From the NCBI GenBank assembly GCA_022457155.1, contig JAJGOT010000473.1, forward strand, positions 486,001 through 550,000: a stretch of 64,000 nt of DNA, read 5' to 3'. A program made the position numbers and the translations under genes. Position 1 is the stretch's first letter. Every line of letters begins with the position of its first letter. The notes below the pieces were generated by a model, which was given only the letters and a program-made list of their open reading frames with translations, was not told the origin of the DNA and made no database searches. This document shows positions 30,120-40,888 of this stretch, piece after piece. Source of the stretch: Cladopsammia gracilis (lineage: Eukaryota > Cnidaria > Anthozoa > Scleractinia > Dendrophylliidae).

Positions 30120-31290
30120 ACTTAGTATTTGATTGGTATTCACAAAACTGAAGTATGAAGGCTTAGGATATCTATGAGACTTCACTCTTTTTAGTGGTAT
30201 TTCATTAATGTTGATCTCAAAATCATGCTCTATGTGATTTAAGTTATAGTGACAAGCTGTAATGAGATACTTAGTTTTCTTAATATTTAATGTAAGTTTT
30301 TTGTTAGCATGTAGCCATGATAGAACTTTCTTTAGACCTTCATTTAGGTTACTCTGTAATATAGAAGGATCTTGTGCACTGGCGAAAAGACATGTATCAT
30401 CTGCGTACATTTTGGTAGCAGAACAAGATGTACACATTTGAAGATCATTTATATAAATTAAGAATAATAAGGCTCCAAGAATGGATCCTCGAGGAACACC
30501 ACAAGCGATAGGTAGAGAATTTGAGAGAGTACTATTTGCATATTTTTTTTGTTGGCGTCCCGAAAGATACGAAGTGAACCATTGGAGAGCATGAGGGTCT
30601 ACTCCATAGAGTTCGAGCTTTTTTAGTAAAATGTTATGGTCCACTGTATCGTAAGCTTTTTTTAAGTCCAAAAAGAGGACTCCATTTAACAGGTCATTAT
30701 CAATATTTAGATACCATTCATTTGTGGCTTCAAGAAGAGCTGTTAAGGTTGAATGTTTTGGCCTAAATCCATGTTGGGAGTCTGCACTGAAGTAAATCAT
30801 TTTCAACCAGAAAGGAGTAGAGTTGGTTAAAACGATCCTTTCTATTAGTTAGTTACAATCGGTAAAACAGATATTGGTCTGTAATTATTTGGATCGGACT
30901 TAATATCTTCCTTAAACACTGGCGATACCCTAGCGATTTTCCAATCATCAGGAAATATTCTACTCCTAATAGACAAATTTATTATATACGTTAGAGAAGT
31001 TGTTATAACTGGAGCTGCTTCTTTTAGTAGTCTACATGATATTCCATTAAGACCACTCGCTTTGTTCAATGGCATTGACTGAATTAACCTGTATACTATA
31101 TCACTAGTAGTTTCCATAAGTGAGAAACTGTGTAGAGATGGCATTATGTACTTATCAAAATTTATATGTGCCTCAGGGACGCTTGTTACATGCGTGCTGT
31201 ACGCGCGATCGTGGGTCCAATAGATATCACCTTGTTTTTGCTTTAAATTTGATTTTACTGTGGGTTGCAAAGTTAGCATCTGTCTTGAGC
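30120..31290 (-). pseudogene. Broken non-LTR retrotransposon reverse transcriptase
   Basis: The minus strand encodes reverse transcriptase blocks in order: PLNKASGLNGISCRLLKEAA, FPDDWKIARVSPVFK, NNYRPISVLP, then after a frameshift near 30,820 SQHGFRPKHST, FLDLKKAYDTVDH, GVPRGSILGALLFLIYIND and the catalytic MYADDTCLF. It stops at LKRVKSHRY, so the thumb and 3' end are missing. Jockey/CR1-type by motif style. It is dead: truncated at both ends plus a frameshift. Confidence 0.88.
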
Positions 31291-31318
31291 GACTAGGCGA
31301 GATGGCACATGGCACCCC

Positions 31319-31345
31319 ATCCCCCCCCCCCCCCCCCCCCCCCCA
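31319..31345 (+). repeat. Poly-C tract
   Basis: A run of about 24 C is adjacent to the LINE fragment's 5' side. Length is probably unreliable in assembly. Confidence 0.8.
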
Positions 31346-31617
31346 TTGCAAAAATGCTGGGCACACCCCTGAAACATCTTGGGTTAATAATGGCGATTAC
31401 TTTGTCATGGTGTCATGGTATTCCCGGAAATCAAAAAAACATAACTGCAATGACAACTCGTTCAAAAGCTACCTACCTTTTAACTTACTGTAGTACTTTA
31501 AATCTGTTTTATGAATATTGTCTGAACGATAGGTACACGGACTGACAACAATCAACAAATGCCTTGAATTCCTGACGCCGTGTAAACTACAGACAATCAA
31601 CAATTTCAGCGTCAGTT

Positions 31618-31679
31618 ATGGACACGAAGCTTTTGGTTGCGCTGCTAACCTTAATTGGAGGCTACGTCGCAGCTTCCAG
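31618..31679 (+). CDS. Signal-peptide exon of a second secreted gene
   Basis: ATG opens MDTKLLVALLTLIGGYVAAS, ending in phase 2 with AG|gtaggg, the same length class, phase and residue pattern as lipoxygenase exon 1. It therefore descends from the same exon. The start codon is intact, unlike the 29.66-kb copy. Confidence 0.6.
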
Positions 31680-32843
31680 GTAGGGTTTATTTTTATTCCC
31701 TTTTCACTTATTAAGGGCATTTTTCACTGACATTTTGTTGCCAAACATTGAATAACCTATTATTTATAATTTCCAAAGAGAAAATGTGGTAAGAGAGTAG
31801 AAACCCGTTCCCCATGATAATTTTTTCTATCTTATATTAGTTTGATATCTCGTAATTTACCAGCAAAATTGTGCTGACTGCCCATGCGTGAACATTCAAC
31901 CAAAATGACAACTTTGTGTTGCTTTCGTGACTCTCAGACTATTATTATTTGTTTTTGTTTTTTGACAAATGCCAGTTCTTCCCTACAATGCAATTTGCTG
32001 CTTTAGTAATGTGCCATATAAAATTAAGGAGCCCGTCCCAGCTAATGCCGTTTGTTCGTGTACTATTGGATTGAAACTATAAAGAAGTTTCTTTGGCTGT
32101 GGACAACCAGGATGGAAGTCAAGGATTATAGCTTGAGAAAATTGACTAATTTTATTAAGTTGCTTCTTTGTCATCCTTAGAAAAAAAAAATAGTTCAAAA
32201 ATTGTCATCGCTTGATATTTTCCCTCAGTCTATAGGAGCATTTTGTGAATAAGCACACGATGGCATTGCCTCTTTAATGGGACACTGTCCCGGCTAAAAT
32301 ATCATTTTTTCATGATTAGGGCCAAGAGCTTGCTTTATTATCTTGAAATAGGAAGAAAAAATCGTCAAAAGTGATGAACGCAAAGAAATATGAACCAAAA
32401 AGACAAAATAACGACTTAAAAAAACTCAAATTCTAGCAGAATGACAATTTAAACTTTAAACATTTACCGACATTACCTTTTTAGAACTCAGGCATTACAC
32501 AGTTATGGTTACCCTGATAATTACTTACGAGGGAGACATATCTATTTTTTTAGTTAAGTAGAAAACAACAATTGTTTCCAAAGAAGCACTGATACATCCA
32601 AGCAATTTCATCGGCTCTCAGTGTTGCCTTAATTTTTTTTAATTTTGTACAACATGCATGGAAGGTCAACTCTTATCGATGGGAATAAATTATGGAATGC
32701 TTGTCTCCTTATAATCAGTTTTAACGCCAGAGTAATAGCTACTATCTGATCCGTTAACATGTATTATTCGTTAATTCGACTGCTGAATTGTAAATTAAAC
32801 TCCTTAAATGTACCCTTCATAAAACATTTCAATTTATTTCCAG

Positions 32844-32957
32844 CATGCCACAAGCTGAACAAAACGTCGAGGGCCGTGAGCGCAGAATATTTCTTCCACC
32901 GACCGTTTTGCTTCCCAATATCAGCATCAACCCGAAGCTTTTAAAGGTGGCTAAACT
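32844..32957 (+). CDS. Second exon of the 31.6-kb gene
   Basis: Acceptor aatttatttccag supplies one base that completes a Ser codon in frame with the exon at 31,618. It encodes MPQAEQNVEGRERR then the Pro/Leu-rich IFLPPTVLLPNISINP. Donor ACT|gtaagt is strong, phase 2. No family is recognised, and it does not resemble lipoxygenase exon 2. The rest of the gene is unresolved. Confidence 0.5.
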
Positions 32958-33094
32958 GTAAGTATTATTTTCGTTTATACTTTATATGCAACAAAATTAT
33001 TTAATTCAGTAGAATTCGAACATACATTTTATAACATAGTCCATGTTGTGTCTATCAACCATTTTTTTTCAAAAAGTCAGTTATATGTTGCAGT

Positions 33095-33215
33095 TTTTTT
33101 CTTTCAGGTAATTTTTGTTTTTCCACTGTTTCAAATTCATTAGCATATATTACCATACCCAAAAACAATGGCAAAATAAAAATTACCTGAGATAAAAAAT
33201 TAACTACAACATATA
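33095..33215. mobile_element. Inverted-repeat element
   Basis: tcaggtaatttttgttttt ... aaaaattacctga with arms of roughly 50 bp around ttcattagcatatatt. Confidence 0.65.
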
Positions 33216-33302
33216 TATTATATATAGCTGAATTTTTGAAAAGATAGCCGATGAAAATTACAGCAATTTTACTACAACCAGGCCAAACAAGGGTTTTTAT
33301 AA

Positions 33303-33535
33303 TCCACCACCACTACCACCACCACCACCACAATTCTCCTCCACCACCACCACCACAATTCGTGGCGGTGGTGGTGAAAACAATAGAATTGTGTTGGTGG
33401 CGGTAGTGGTGGTAGTGGTGGTGAAAACAATAGAATTGTGGTGGTGGTGGTGGTGGTGGAGGAGAATTGTGGTGGCGGTGATGAAAACAATAAAATTGTG
33501 GTGGTGGTGGTGGTGGCGGAGGTGGAGAAGGAGAA
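33303..33535. repeat. Facing CCA and GGT triplet arrays
   Basis: (CCA)n interspersed with caattct runs to 33,358, followed by (GGT)n interspersed with gaaaacaatagaattgt to 33,530. The two halves are complementary and could fold into a long stem. Poly-Val/Pro/Thr ORFs over it are artefacts. Confidence 0.85.
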
Positions 33536-33543
33536 TTCTCCAG

Positions 33544-33707
33544 TTAAATTAAGACATTATTCAAACGATAAAACAAAGTGGATTTACGAACACGGAGATG
33601 AACCAAACGTAAAATCGTTTTCAGAGGAAACGTTTGCTTCCGAAAAAAGCCAACAAAGCTTTAGGACTGCAATACGGCCTTATAGTGAATTCGCGCTGTG
33701 TCCGTAA
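33544..33707 (+). CDS. Possible terminal exon, uncertain
   Basis: An open frame KLRHYSNDKTKWIYEHGDEP ... RPYSEFALCP ends at TAA, with aataaa about 75 bp downstream. Composition looks protein-like and departs from the triplet repeat before it. The best acceptor (ctccag at 33,543) does not match the phase of the exon at 32,844, so membership in that gene is not shown. No domain is recognised. Confidence 0.3.
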
Positions 33708-34405
33708 AGTAATTTCATTCTAATATTTCGTTCTTGATTTCCTTTTCATTTGTGTAGTATATGGATTTGAGTTGTTGTAAATAAAGCAGCTTTTGTTGAC
33801 ATAATGATTTGATGAAACCTTAATGCGTTTCGTTATTATTAAATTTATTTTGAACTTAAACAAAGTGTGGGTTTATTGTTTTAGCGCGCGCATGTAATTG
33901 GTTGCTTTGTTAAGTTTTCTGAGGTGCTAATTTTCCATGCAAATTTAGTTCAGTGTAAGTTCGCATAATTAAAGTTTGAACATGAAAGCTACCGGCAAAG
34001 AAATTAAAACTTAAAGTGGGTGATGGCTGGGAAACTGAAAATCGATATAGAGTCTAGCGATGAAGCGGCAATGAGAATGTTGCGGAAAATACGAATAAGA
34101 AGTGTTTTTTTTTTATATTTTGCAATTTATTGCTTCTAAACTTGGATGTCATGTTCGGAAACCTCTTATTGGTTTATCCGCTATAATATCGGCCACAGCT
34201 TTGATGGTCTAGTGGTAAAGATATGTTGTTTTGATCTTTGTCTGAAAGGGATATCTGTGTCAGTTGTGTTTAGTTTTGAAGAGAGTTGGAATAGAGAGGG
34301 CAAGTTTGGGCCGGTCTATTGTTCCTATTGTCATGAAAAGGGAATCCGTTTATTAGTATGCGGGAAGGCATATTAATGATTTACCTAGGCACTTACTAGG
34401 CACCT
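33708..34405. other. No gene recognised
   Basis: A/T-rich sequence with scattered repeat-like words. The ORF at 34,146-34,376 shows no domain or splice context. Confidence 0.4.
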
Positions 34406-34409
34406 AAGG

Positions 34410-34524
34410 CCCGGTTCAAACGTCGAACTTCACATGTGCTGAATCTAATGCAAATGAGCAAGAACAATAGATTTTGCTCATTTACATTAGATTCGGCACA
34501 TGTGAAGTTTGACGTTTGAACCGG
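34410..34524. mobile_element. Inverted-repeat MITE, CCGGTTCAAACGTC ends
   Basis: cccggttcaaacgtcgaact ... gtttgacgtttgaaccggg is nearly perfect over about 55 bp per arm, with centre gagcaagaacaatagatttt. It is surrounded by repeated phrases cacttactaggcacct and aattagtatgcggga. Confidence 0.85.
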
Positions 34525-34593
34525 GACTAATCCAAATTAGTTGGCGGGAAATCCAAATTAGTATGCGGGAAGTCATATTGTGACGTCATTGAC

Positions 34594-36110
34594 TAGGCAC
34601 TTACTAGGCACCTATTCCAAATTAGTATGCGGAAATCCAAATTAGTATGCGGGAAATCCAAGGGAAATCCATCGCGGTGCTTAAATCTAATGGCTATATA
34701 CTGCTTATATGCCTGAAAAAATTCCATGTAAACAAACCGTTCACCACAATCGCGCGCGTCTGAGGGCAATTCGCCAGTGAACTGAATACAAAAACACCAC
34801 AGAACCTTGTAAAAACAAAACAACTTCCAAATGTTTTCAACCATGGGATTCGATGTGCATTACATTGCGTTACGTGAAGTCTTGGAAACGCTTTTCAGGA
34901 GCGCTTCGAATTTCTCCTGTCCTGCTCTATATCTGCGGCAAAGTCATAAATTATTTGCACAACCTAGCTACGCCTATTGTGTTAATTACTAACGTAAATA
35001 TACCTTTTTGACATCAACTCACAGGTTATAAGCGTCCCTTCTATTAAATCAAAAGAAATCACACTCTGAACTTTGCGTCGTTAACCAGCTAACTTTATCC
35101 CTGAAAGTACACTCTTTTTCGCACGCAATTTGTGCCAATTACGCCAAATGCAAAAATGCAAAAAATACGCTTTCATGTTGTGTCATTTCAAAACACCCAA
35201 ACTTCAAGAAATGAAATGCTGTTTTTTTAAAACAACCCATTGGAAAGATCAAATACTGCCAATTACCACCGTACTTAAAACTCAAAACAACAGTTATAAA
35301 CGATTGAACCACTCAGAATGGTTGGAACAGTCTCTCAAAAAAGCGGGTTTTCCTTAAAGAAAGGATACGAATTTGAAAAATAAACAACTTAGTTTTTTTC
35401 TATGCTCCGTTCCCCTTTTTCAAAGTTGTTTCGCTTACGGATTGAATGGAATTCCGACATTCAGACAACATTGACAAGGGAAAGGGGGAGCATTCAATGT
35501 TTAAAGTGTTAAATTTGTAGAATTGCCGTTTTTATGCAGAGTGTCTCAACTATTTTTGCAAGTGATTGTGGCTCTCCGTTAAAGCGAATGGATTCGCTAG
35601 CGCTCGATACGTCAGCCGTTTTGAGTCTCTTTACAGTGGCCAATTCACAAAGGTGGACGTATGACAAGAAGAAAAGGAAAGAGAAAATGAGGAATGTGGA
35701 CTCTTCTCTTCTCGCGTACCGCTCACTCGTCTCGTCCCATTTTCTCGCCCCATGCTTTTTTAGAGCCAAAGATTATTTCGAGAGAGAAACACACTGCAAG
35801 TAGTCCACAGAAACATAAATATAAGATTCTCACCGGGATGCATTGTTTGCAGACGAGTGCTTCCACCATTGTACCAACCACACTCCCCAAGATACGACGA
35901 TCACCCACATCACTTTTATATGGGCTCTTGCTCTCGCTCTCGCTCTCTCGCTGTCTTCTAGTTAGTGTTATATACTTGTTTATCACTGTATAATTGGAAT
36001 AGTAAACGTTTTTAGTACACGGCTTTCCTGTAAAGCAGTTAGTTACTGATGTAAACACCGTATTTAAATAAAGTTTATTCATTCATTCATTCTTTCTCTT
36101 TCTCTCTCTC
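34594..36110. other. Repeats and simple sequence, no gene recognised
   Basis: It contains tandem aaattagtatgcgggaa phrases (34,555-34,660) and a CT-rich microsatellite (36,085-36,125). Overlapping ORFs at 35.5-36.1 kb run on both strands and belong to a dispersed non-coding repeat (gctgacgtatcgagcgctagc). Confidence 0.4.
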
Positions 36111-36289
36111 TCTCTTTCTCTCTCGTGTAATTTGAGCTTTTTAAAAAACTCACCTGTGCAAATTAATCACAAACTGAACTCGACTTATAATTAGCATTAC
36201 TACTTAAACCTTTTTAATACACGTGCAGAACTGTTCAGTTTGCTAATTTATTATATCATTTTTGAAATCGCTGGTGATTCTTGCAATCT

Positions 36290-36425
36290 GATTGGCTCTC
36301 AGTAGTACGATTTTTTGCTGAATCGCACTATTTTTTATCTAAGTCGTATCTTTTTCTCAGCAGTGCGATTTATTCCCGAATCGCACTATTTTTTTTTTAC
36401 TGTTAATCGCATCTATAAGTCGCAT
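36290..36425. repeat. Repeated gcgatt/aatcgcac motif region
   Basis: Alternating aatcgcactattttt and agtcgtatc units on both strands suggest another degraded inverted-repeat element. Confidence 0.45.
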
Positions 36426-36498
36426 CAATAGTGGTTATGACTAAAATCCTGTATTTGGGCAATTAAATTGTGCGCTTACAAAATGGATGCAATAATTT

Positions 36499-36626
36499 GG
36501 TAATTGAACTTCGTGCCGTGCAATTTTGGTCTGAAATCATACTTGTGATTTCAAATCGAACTCGCGCGAATTTGAAATCACGCGTATAATTTCAGACCAA
36601 ATTGCACTCCACTCAATTCAATTACC
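36499..36626. mobile_element. Inverted-repeat MITE
   Basis: ggtaattgaacttcgtgccg ... aattcaattacc with inner arms gcaattttggtctgaaat / atttcagaccaaattgc. Confidence 0.75.
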
Positions 36627-36710
36627 ATGATTAAACATCAGGTTTCGAACATGTTCGAAACCTCTGCGACATCGCGCGACAAATCGCGCCCAAATCGCAC
36701 TGAAATCGCC

Positions 36711-36812
36711 GCCCGTTTACACATGCGATTTGAAGATGCAACTTGCTCGCGACAAAAATTGCATCGACAAGTGCGATAAAAATTGCACAAAAAATCGCCT
36801 GTGTAAACGGGC
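36711..36812. mobile_element. Short element with GCCCGTTTACAC ends
   Basis: gcccgtttacacatgcgatt and aatcgcctgtgtaaacgggc form inverted ends. The interior is rich in gcgatt/aaattgc. hAT-type by end style, tentative. Confidence 0.6.
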
Positions 36813-36829
36813 CTTAAACGGGCCTTTAT

Positions 36830-37600
36830 ACGGGACAATTCGCAACGACGATGTTTAGCGCAACATGGGTGCACGGACGATTTTCTTCGCAATTTTTTCG
36901 TTGCGAATTTTTGATTCAGCTTCAAGAAACTTGCAACGCAAAAACACGAACTTTGCTCAACTTGTTTCGTGTAACATACCTGTCGTTAATTTTGTTGCGC
37001 TAAAAATCGTTGTTGCGAATAGTCCCGTGTAACATAACCTTTAAAGGAATATTCTGTTTTTCGTTTCTTTTTTCTCATCCTTTTTCACAATGAAAGGTTG
37101 CGAAAGAAATGGTTCGTGTAAGATGAAACGAATTTGCAAGGAATACCGTGAGATAACCTATAAATTGATCGCGAACACAATCTTTTTAATCAAAACACAG
37201 CAACTTTGTTTCGAAACTACGTACCGAAAAATATTTAATACGTCATTTAAGTTTCACTTTTTGTTGCAATGAAGATTTACTCTCCGTTTAATAATTCATA
37301 TTAGTTACATCCGCACTCAGTTTAAAAATAGACTTTATATTATTTGCATTTGAGATCCGTGTGGGTTACAAAAAATATTATAAGCGTTAAAGACCGCCTT
37401 CCTTGAAAGAGTTTCAGAGGCTTAGGAGCATTTAATTTCACCTAGGAACTAGGAAACAGCTGCCAAATAGTATAGTTAATCACTGCTTGAGGCAGAAGAT
37501 TGAAAAATATGAACGGAGAGAATATGAAACGAGACTGGATACACAAACAAAGTGAGGTTGCATGATGAAAACAATTACGGTGAGGTAACCAAAAAATTTA
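36830..37600. other. No gene recognised
   Basis: Repeat-like ttgcgaattt/gttgcg words to about 37,050, then A/T-rich sequence with no supported feature. Confidence 0.35.
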
Positions 37601-37626
37601 TACGGCTCTATATGTTTTCTCGTCAG

Positions 37627-37886
37627 TGCCAGACCAAAGAGGACCTTCAAACGAGAAACCAGCGGATGAAGTCACAGGACATAAATTTACAATGATGACA
37701 ACGGATCAGTTGCGAAAGGAAAGACTGCGGTCGCAAAAACAAAACCTTTACAATATGTCTTCGCCTTCTTCTCTCCGGAAAAAACAGAGAGAGGCCGGGT
37801 GGTTTTACAGCTATCGGCGAGATAAAGAGAGATTAATATATATAGAAAGCCCAAGCCTAACAGCGTCGCACTTTGAACAAGCTTAA
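37627..37886 (+). CDS. Possible coding exon of unknown gene
   Basis: A splice acceptor ttttctcgtcag precedes an open frame with polar, protein-like content (PDQRGPSNEKPADEV, TTDQLRKERLRSQKQNLYNM, KKQREAGWFYSYRRDKERL) ending at 37,884. Its final ~15 residues come from the dispersed repeat at 37.84 kb, suggesting the original exon was cut by that insertion. No family is recognised. Confidence 0.35.
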
Positions 37887-38232
37887 CGAAGGTGAAACTT
37901 AACTAAGGTGAAAGGTTGGAAGAATTAAGATTGACGAACGGGCTATTTTCAATTTTAGCAATTCTCAAAAACAGTATTACGCGACCGTCTTCTACACAGT
38001 ACATTTTTATAGACCGTACAAAAGTTCACAAAAACAACTTTTCTCTGTCTAGAATAACTAGTACCACTAGTTTCCGAATAAAATACAGTTTTTGTTTGTC
38101 AAAAATTGCCCGAGAAACTGATCTGAAAATCAAAAATTGCAAAAATACGCAAACATATTTGCATAAGGCGATGCGAGTGAAGTTAGAACTGTACTATAAA
38201 ATCAGTCTTGTTTTGTTTACATAAAATCGCTT
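37840..38232 (+). repeat. Dispersed repeat with conserved ORF, copy 2
   Basis: Inverted relative to 3400-3850. The ORF 37,916-38,224 keeps the same residues as the minus-strand ORF of copy 1, differing by small changes (TRPSSTQ for TRPSAQ, a different end). Confidence 0.6.
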
Positions 38233-38247
38233 TTCAAACTATCGAAG

Positions 38248-38433
38248 ATGACGTTTCCCGGACAACTCTCGAAACGAGCCAACGAATTTCCACCACCCAC
38301 GAAAACAAAGAACTACAAAATGTTTCCCAAATATCTGCCGAAGATTGAAGCAAGAAAAGCAGGATTCAAAGAAGTCATGAACGATTTTGATTCAGTTTCA
38401 AAAAGGTTAACAATAATACGGAGAATACCATGA
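38248..38433 (+). CDS. Possible coding fragment after the repeat
   Basis: The open frame TFPGQLSKRANEFPPPTKTK and YKMFPKYLPKIEARKAGFKE to TGA looks protein-like and may be the continuation of the frame at 37,627 across the inserted repeat. Function is unknown and frame continuity is not established. Confidence 0.3.
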   Translation: MTFPGQLSKRANEFPPPTKTKNYKMFPKYLPKIEARKAGFKEVMNDFDSVSKRLTIIRRIP

Positions 38434-38597
38434 CTTTTGATTTTTCTAGCCGTTATTTTGTCTGTTTAGTTCATATTTCTTTGCTTCCGTCACTTTTGGC
38501 GATGGTTGCTTCTAATTTTAAGACCATAAAGTAAGCTTGAAGCAAGCTCCTGGCCATAGTTATGAAAACACGATGTTGCAGCCGGGACAGAAACACC

Positions 38598-39420
38598 CCG
38601 ACGTTACTAATCGAACTGTTCGGTAATCGAATGCAATCGAACTCAATCGAACTTAATCGAACGATTGGGTTCGATTGGTTCGATAGTCCAACACAATCGA
38701 ACCCCAAAATTTATGTGAGAGAGCTCGATTGGGTTCGAGTTCCGAACTAATCGAACCCAATCGAACGCGCTATCGAAAAATCTAAATTCACCCACCAGAT
38801 ATTTGAACAGTCTGTCCTTGTAACAGCTACGAATGAATAATTAACTAGTCAGTACCTTTAATGTAATAACAAGTGGGCATGGAAAATACATTGATTTTAC
38901 AAATGAAAGAATATACAACCGACTGCAAAATCCGAAAATCCCGAAAAATAAAGTCCAACGGACAATGGAAATTGAAATCTCACTTCACTGTAGAAACCGA
39001 AGATGTAAGCGACCTGAAGGAATGGCAGCCAGCGATATTACTTGTGAACTTTTCTCACAGTAATAAAATTGACAAAGAATTTTCCTTTCAGTTTATTTAT
39101 TCGTTATTCTCGGGGATATATACGCTTGAGACTCGTATTAACCCGTTATTTTCACCCCCCATTTCCAGTCGAGGCCGAGTCGAGTGCAATCTGACTGTGA
39201 ATCCAAAGACGCGACCGTTGTTTTTCAATCACTCCCCAAATCGAACGAAATCGAACCTAATCGTATTCAATCGAAAGTGCGATTGCGTTCGATTGCTCAA
39301 AATGTTTTGTGAGAGTTCGACTGTGTTCGATTACCGAACTCAATCGAACCGAATCGCGTGATTGGGTTCGATTAAGTTCGATTAATCAAACGTTCGATTT
39401 GGATCGATTAGCAACGTCGG
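38598..39420. mobile_element. AATCGAAC-family TIR element, copy 1
   Basis: Ends CCGACGTTACTAATCGA and TCGATTAGCAACGTCGG are inverted. Both subterminal regions are arrays of aatcgaac/gttcgatt at 8-11 bp spacing. The middle contains a 162-codon ORF without a recognised domain. Its right half and flank recur at 54.23-54.86 kb. Confidence 0.75.
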
Positions 39421-39668
39421 TAAAACACACAAACAAGCAAGAATCAATTTCAAGGTTGTTAATTTGAAAGTTACGAAAAGTATGGTTTTGTCACGCGCGC
39501 CCTACAAAAAATGTTCTAGAATTTAGCGGTCTTGGAAAGGAAATGAACAAACAATTGAGACTGAAAGTGTGAACTTATGTTAAGTTAACGTTTGGTGACT
39601 GACAAAGGAACATTTTTAGGCATTGCGCGCGTACTATGAAAGAGATTCATACATTCGGTAGTCTTTAA
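39060..39668 (+). repeat. Segmental duplication with 54,230-54,863
   Basis: The right half of the AATCGAAC element and 240 bp of flank (gaacaaacaattgagactga, gcattgcgcgcgtactatga) are shared at high identity with the later segment. Confidence 0.8.
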
Positions 39669-39860
39669 GGCCCCGTCCACCCGTATCCGGATATTTTTGA
39701 ATCCGCAACTTTTTTGTTGCGGATTAGAAAATATTCGCGTCCACACGTAGCGTATTTGAATCGTATTTACCCGAATTCGCCGGATACGTGTGGATGGAAG
39801 GCCAATCCGCAACAAAAAAGTTGCGGATTCAAAAATATCCGGATACGTGTGGACGGGGCC
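39669..39860. mobile_element. 192-bp MITE with TAA target duplication
   Basis: GGCCCCGTCCAC...GTGGACGGGGCC, with internal aatccgcaacttttttgttg arms. TAA lies on both sides (39,666-39,668; 39,861-39,863), and the paralogous site at 54,861-54,863 has a single TAA, so the insertion is later than the duplication. A TAA target fits PIF/Harbinger. Confidence 0.85.
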
Positions 39861-39938
39861 TAAAATAGAAAGCACACAAACAAAGAAAAGTGAAAAATAT
39901 TGCTTAAGAAAGAAACAATAAAAGAAGAAAAAAGTGAA

Positions 39939-40012
39939 TGCGCCAGCCGGGAATCGAACCTGGATCAACGGCTTTTGAAGCCGCCATCATTAAACCAATT
40001 CACCACTAGCGT
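39939..40012 (-). tRNA. tRNA-Gly-like relic, anticodon loop altered
   Basis: It shares acceptor and T-arm sequence with the Gly(CCC)-like copies downstream, but the anticodon loop reads TTCAAAA (formal anticodon CAA) and the D loop has extra bases. A T6 run follows its 3' end. It is probably a pseudogene. Confidence 0.45.
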
Positions 40013-40884
40013 CTTACAAATGGAAAAATAAAGTTCAATCGGTGGATATTGATCGAAAAATTTGTCTTTTTTTGGCACAGACTTCTAGAAATATTCAACA
40101 TCTTTACGCTTAGACGAGTAATCTGATGGTTGTCGAAAAGATGGCATGTTGAAAAACTGAGTTAAAGACGTCACAAGTGGTACGACGTGTGGACCACGGC
40201 ACTAGAGCGTGCCTGAAAGCGTATTTACAAGTCAAATTGGTTAACGAACTTAAGCTTGAGTTTTGTGTGCATGACGCAGCAATTAAGGTGACTCCTTAAA
40301 ATAAGATTTTCTTTAGACTTTCCCTGATTGTTTCCCACAATATAGTGATCCTAAATCCACAAAAAAAGTATATAGGTTACCAAGGTCGTTTAGGAGATAT
40401 AATTGTCTCAAGTTACCATTTAAATCCTTGCAACTGCACTTATCAAGCGCACGTTTATTCCACCAGCTTACACACGTTTCGCAAGGACAGGAATGTATTG
40501 ACCAAAACGAACAATTTGATGTTTGTTTTATGGCACAGGCACACGTCCTGAAAAGGTATTTAAGAAAAATATTCGTCGGGTGCGTGATCGCGGGATAGAA
40601 TTTTGTGTCCACGAGCGATTTTGCTTTTTTCCCGATAACTTTTTTCTGACAAGATTTTTTAAGTTTTACAGCACAAAGTGGAGGACTGAAAGAATGAAAT
40701 TATGCAAAAAAAAAGATAGGTCACCAAGCTCGTTTAGGAAAAAAAACTACCACTTATTTACTAAGGTAACTGAATCCTCAAAGGAAACCCTCTTGCTTCG
40801 GAGTGCGCGCGCGCTCGTGCAGGTACAAATGACGCAATTTATTATGCGCAGTAGTGATACGCAATGCAATACTAGGGAATCACC
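40013..40884 (+). repeat. Segmental duplication with 48,340-49,270
   Basis: Landmarks ggcatgttgaaaaactgag, cacaagtggtacgacgtgtg, agtgcgcgcgcgctcgtgc are shared. Homology resumes at 42,168-42,280 after the inserted TTAA element. No gene is recognised inside it. Confidence 0.8.
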
Positions 40885-40888
40885 TTAA

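Noticed and set aside
33272..33540. Poly-Val and Pro/Thr-rich ORFs
   Set aside because: They are readings of CCA/GGT triplet arrays.
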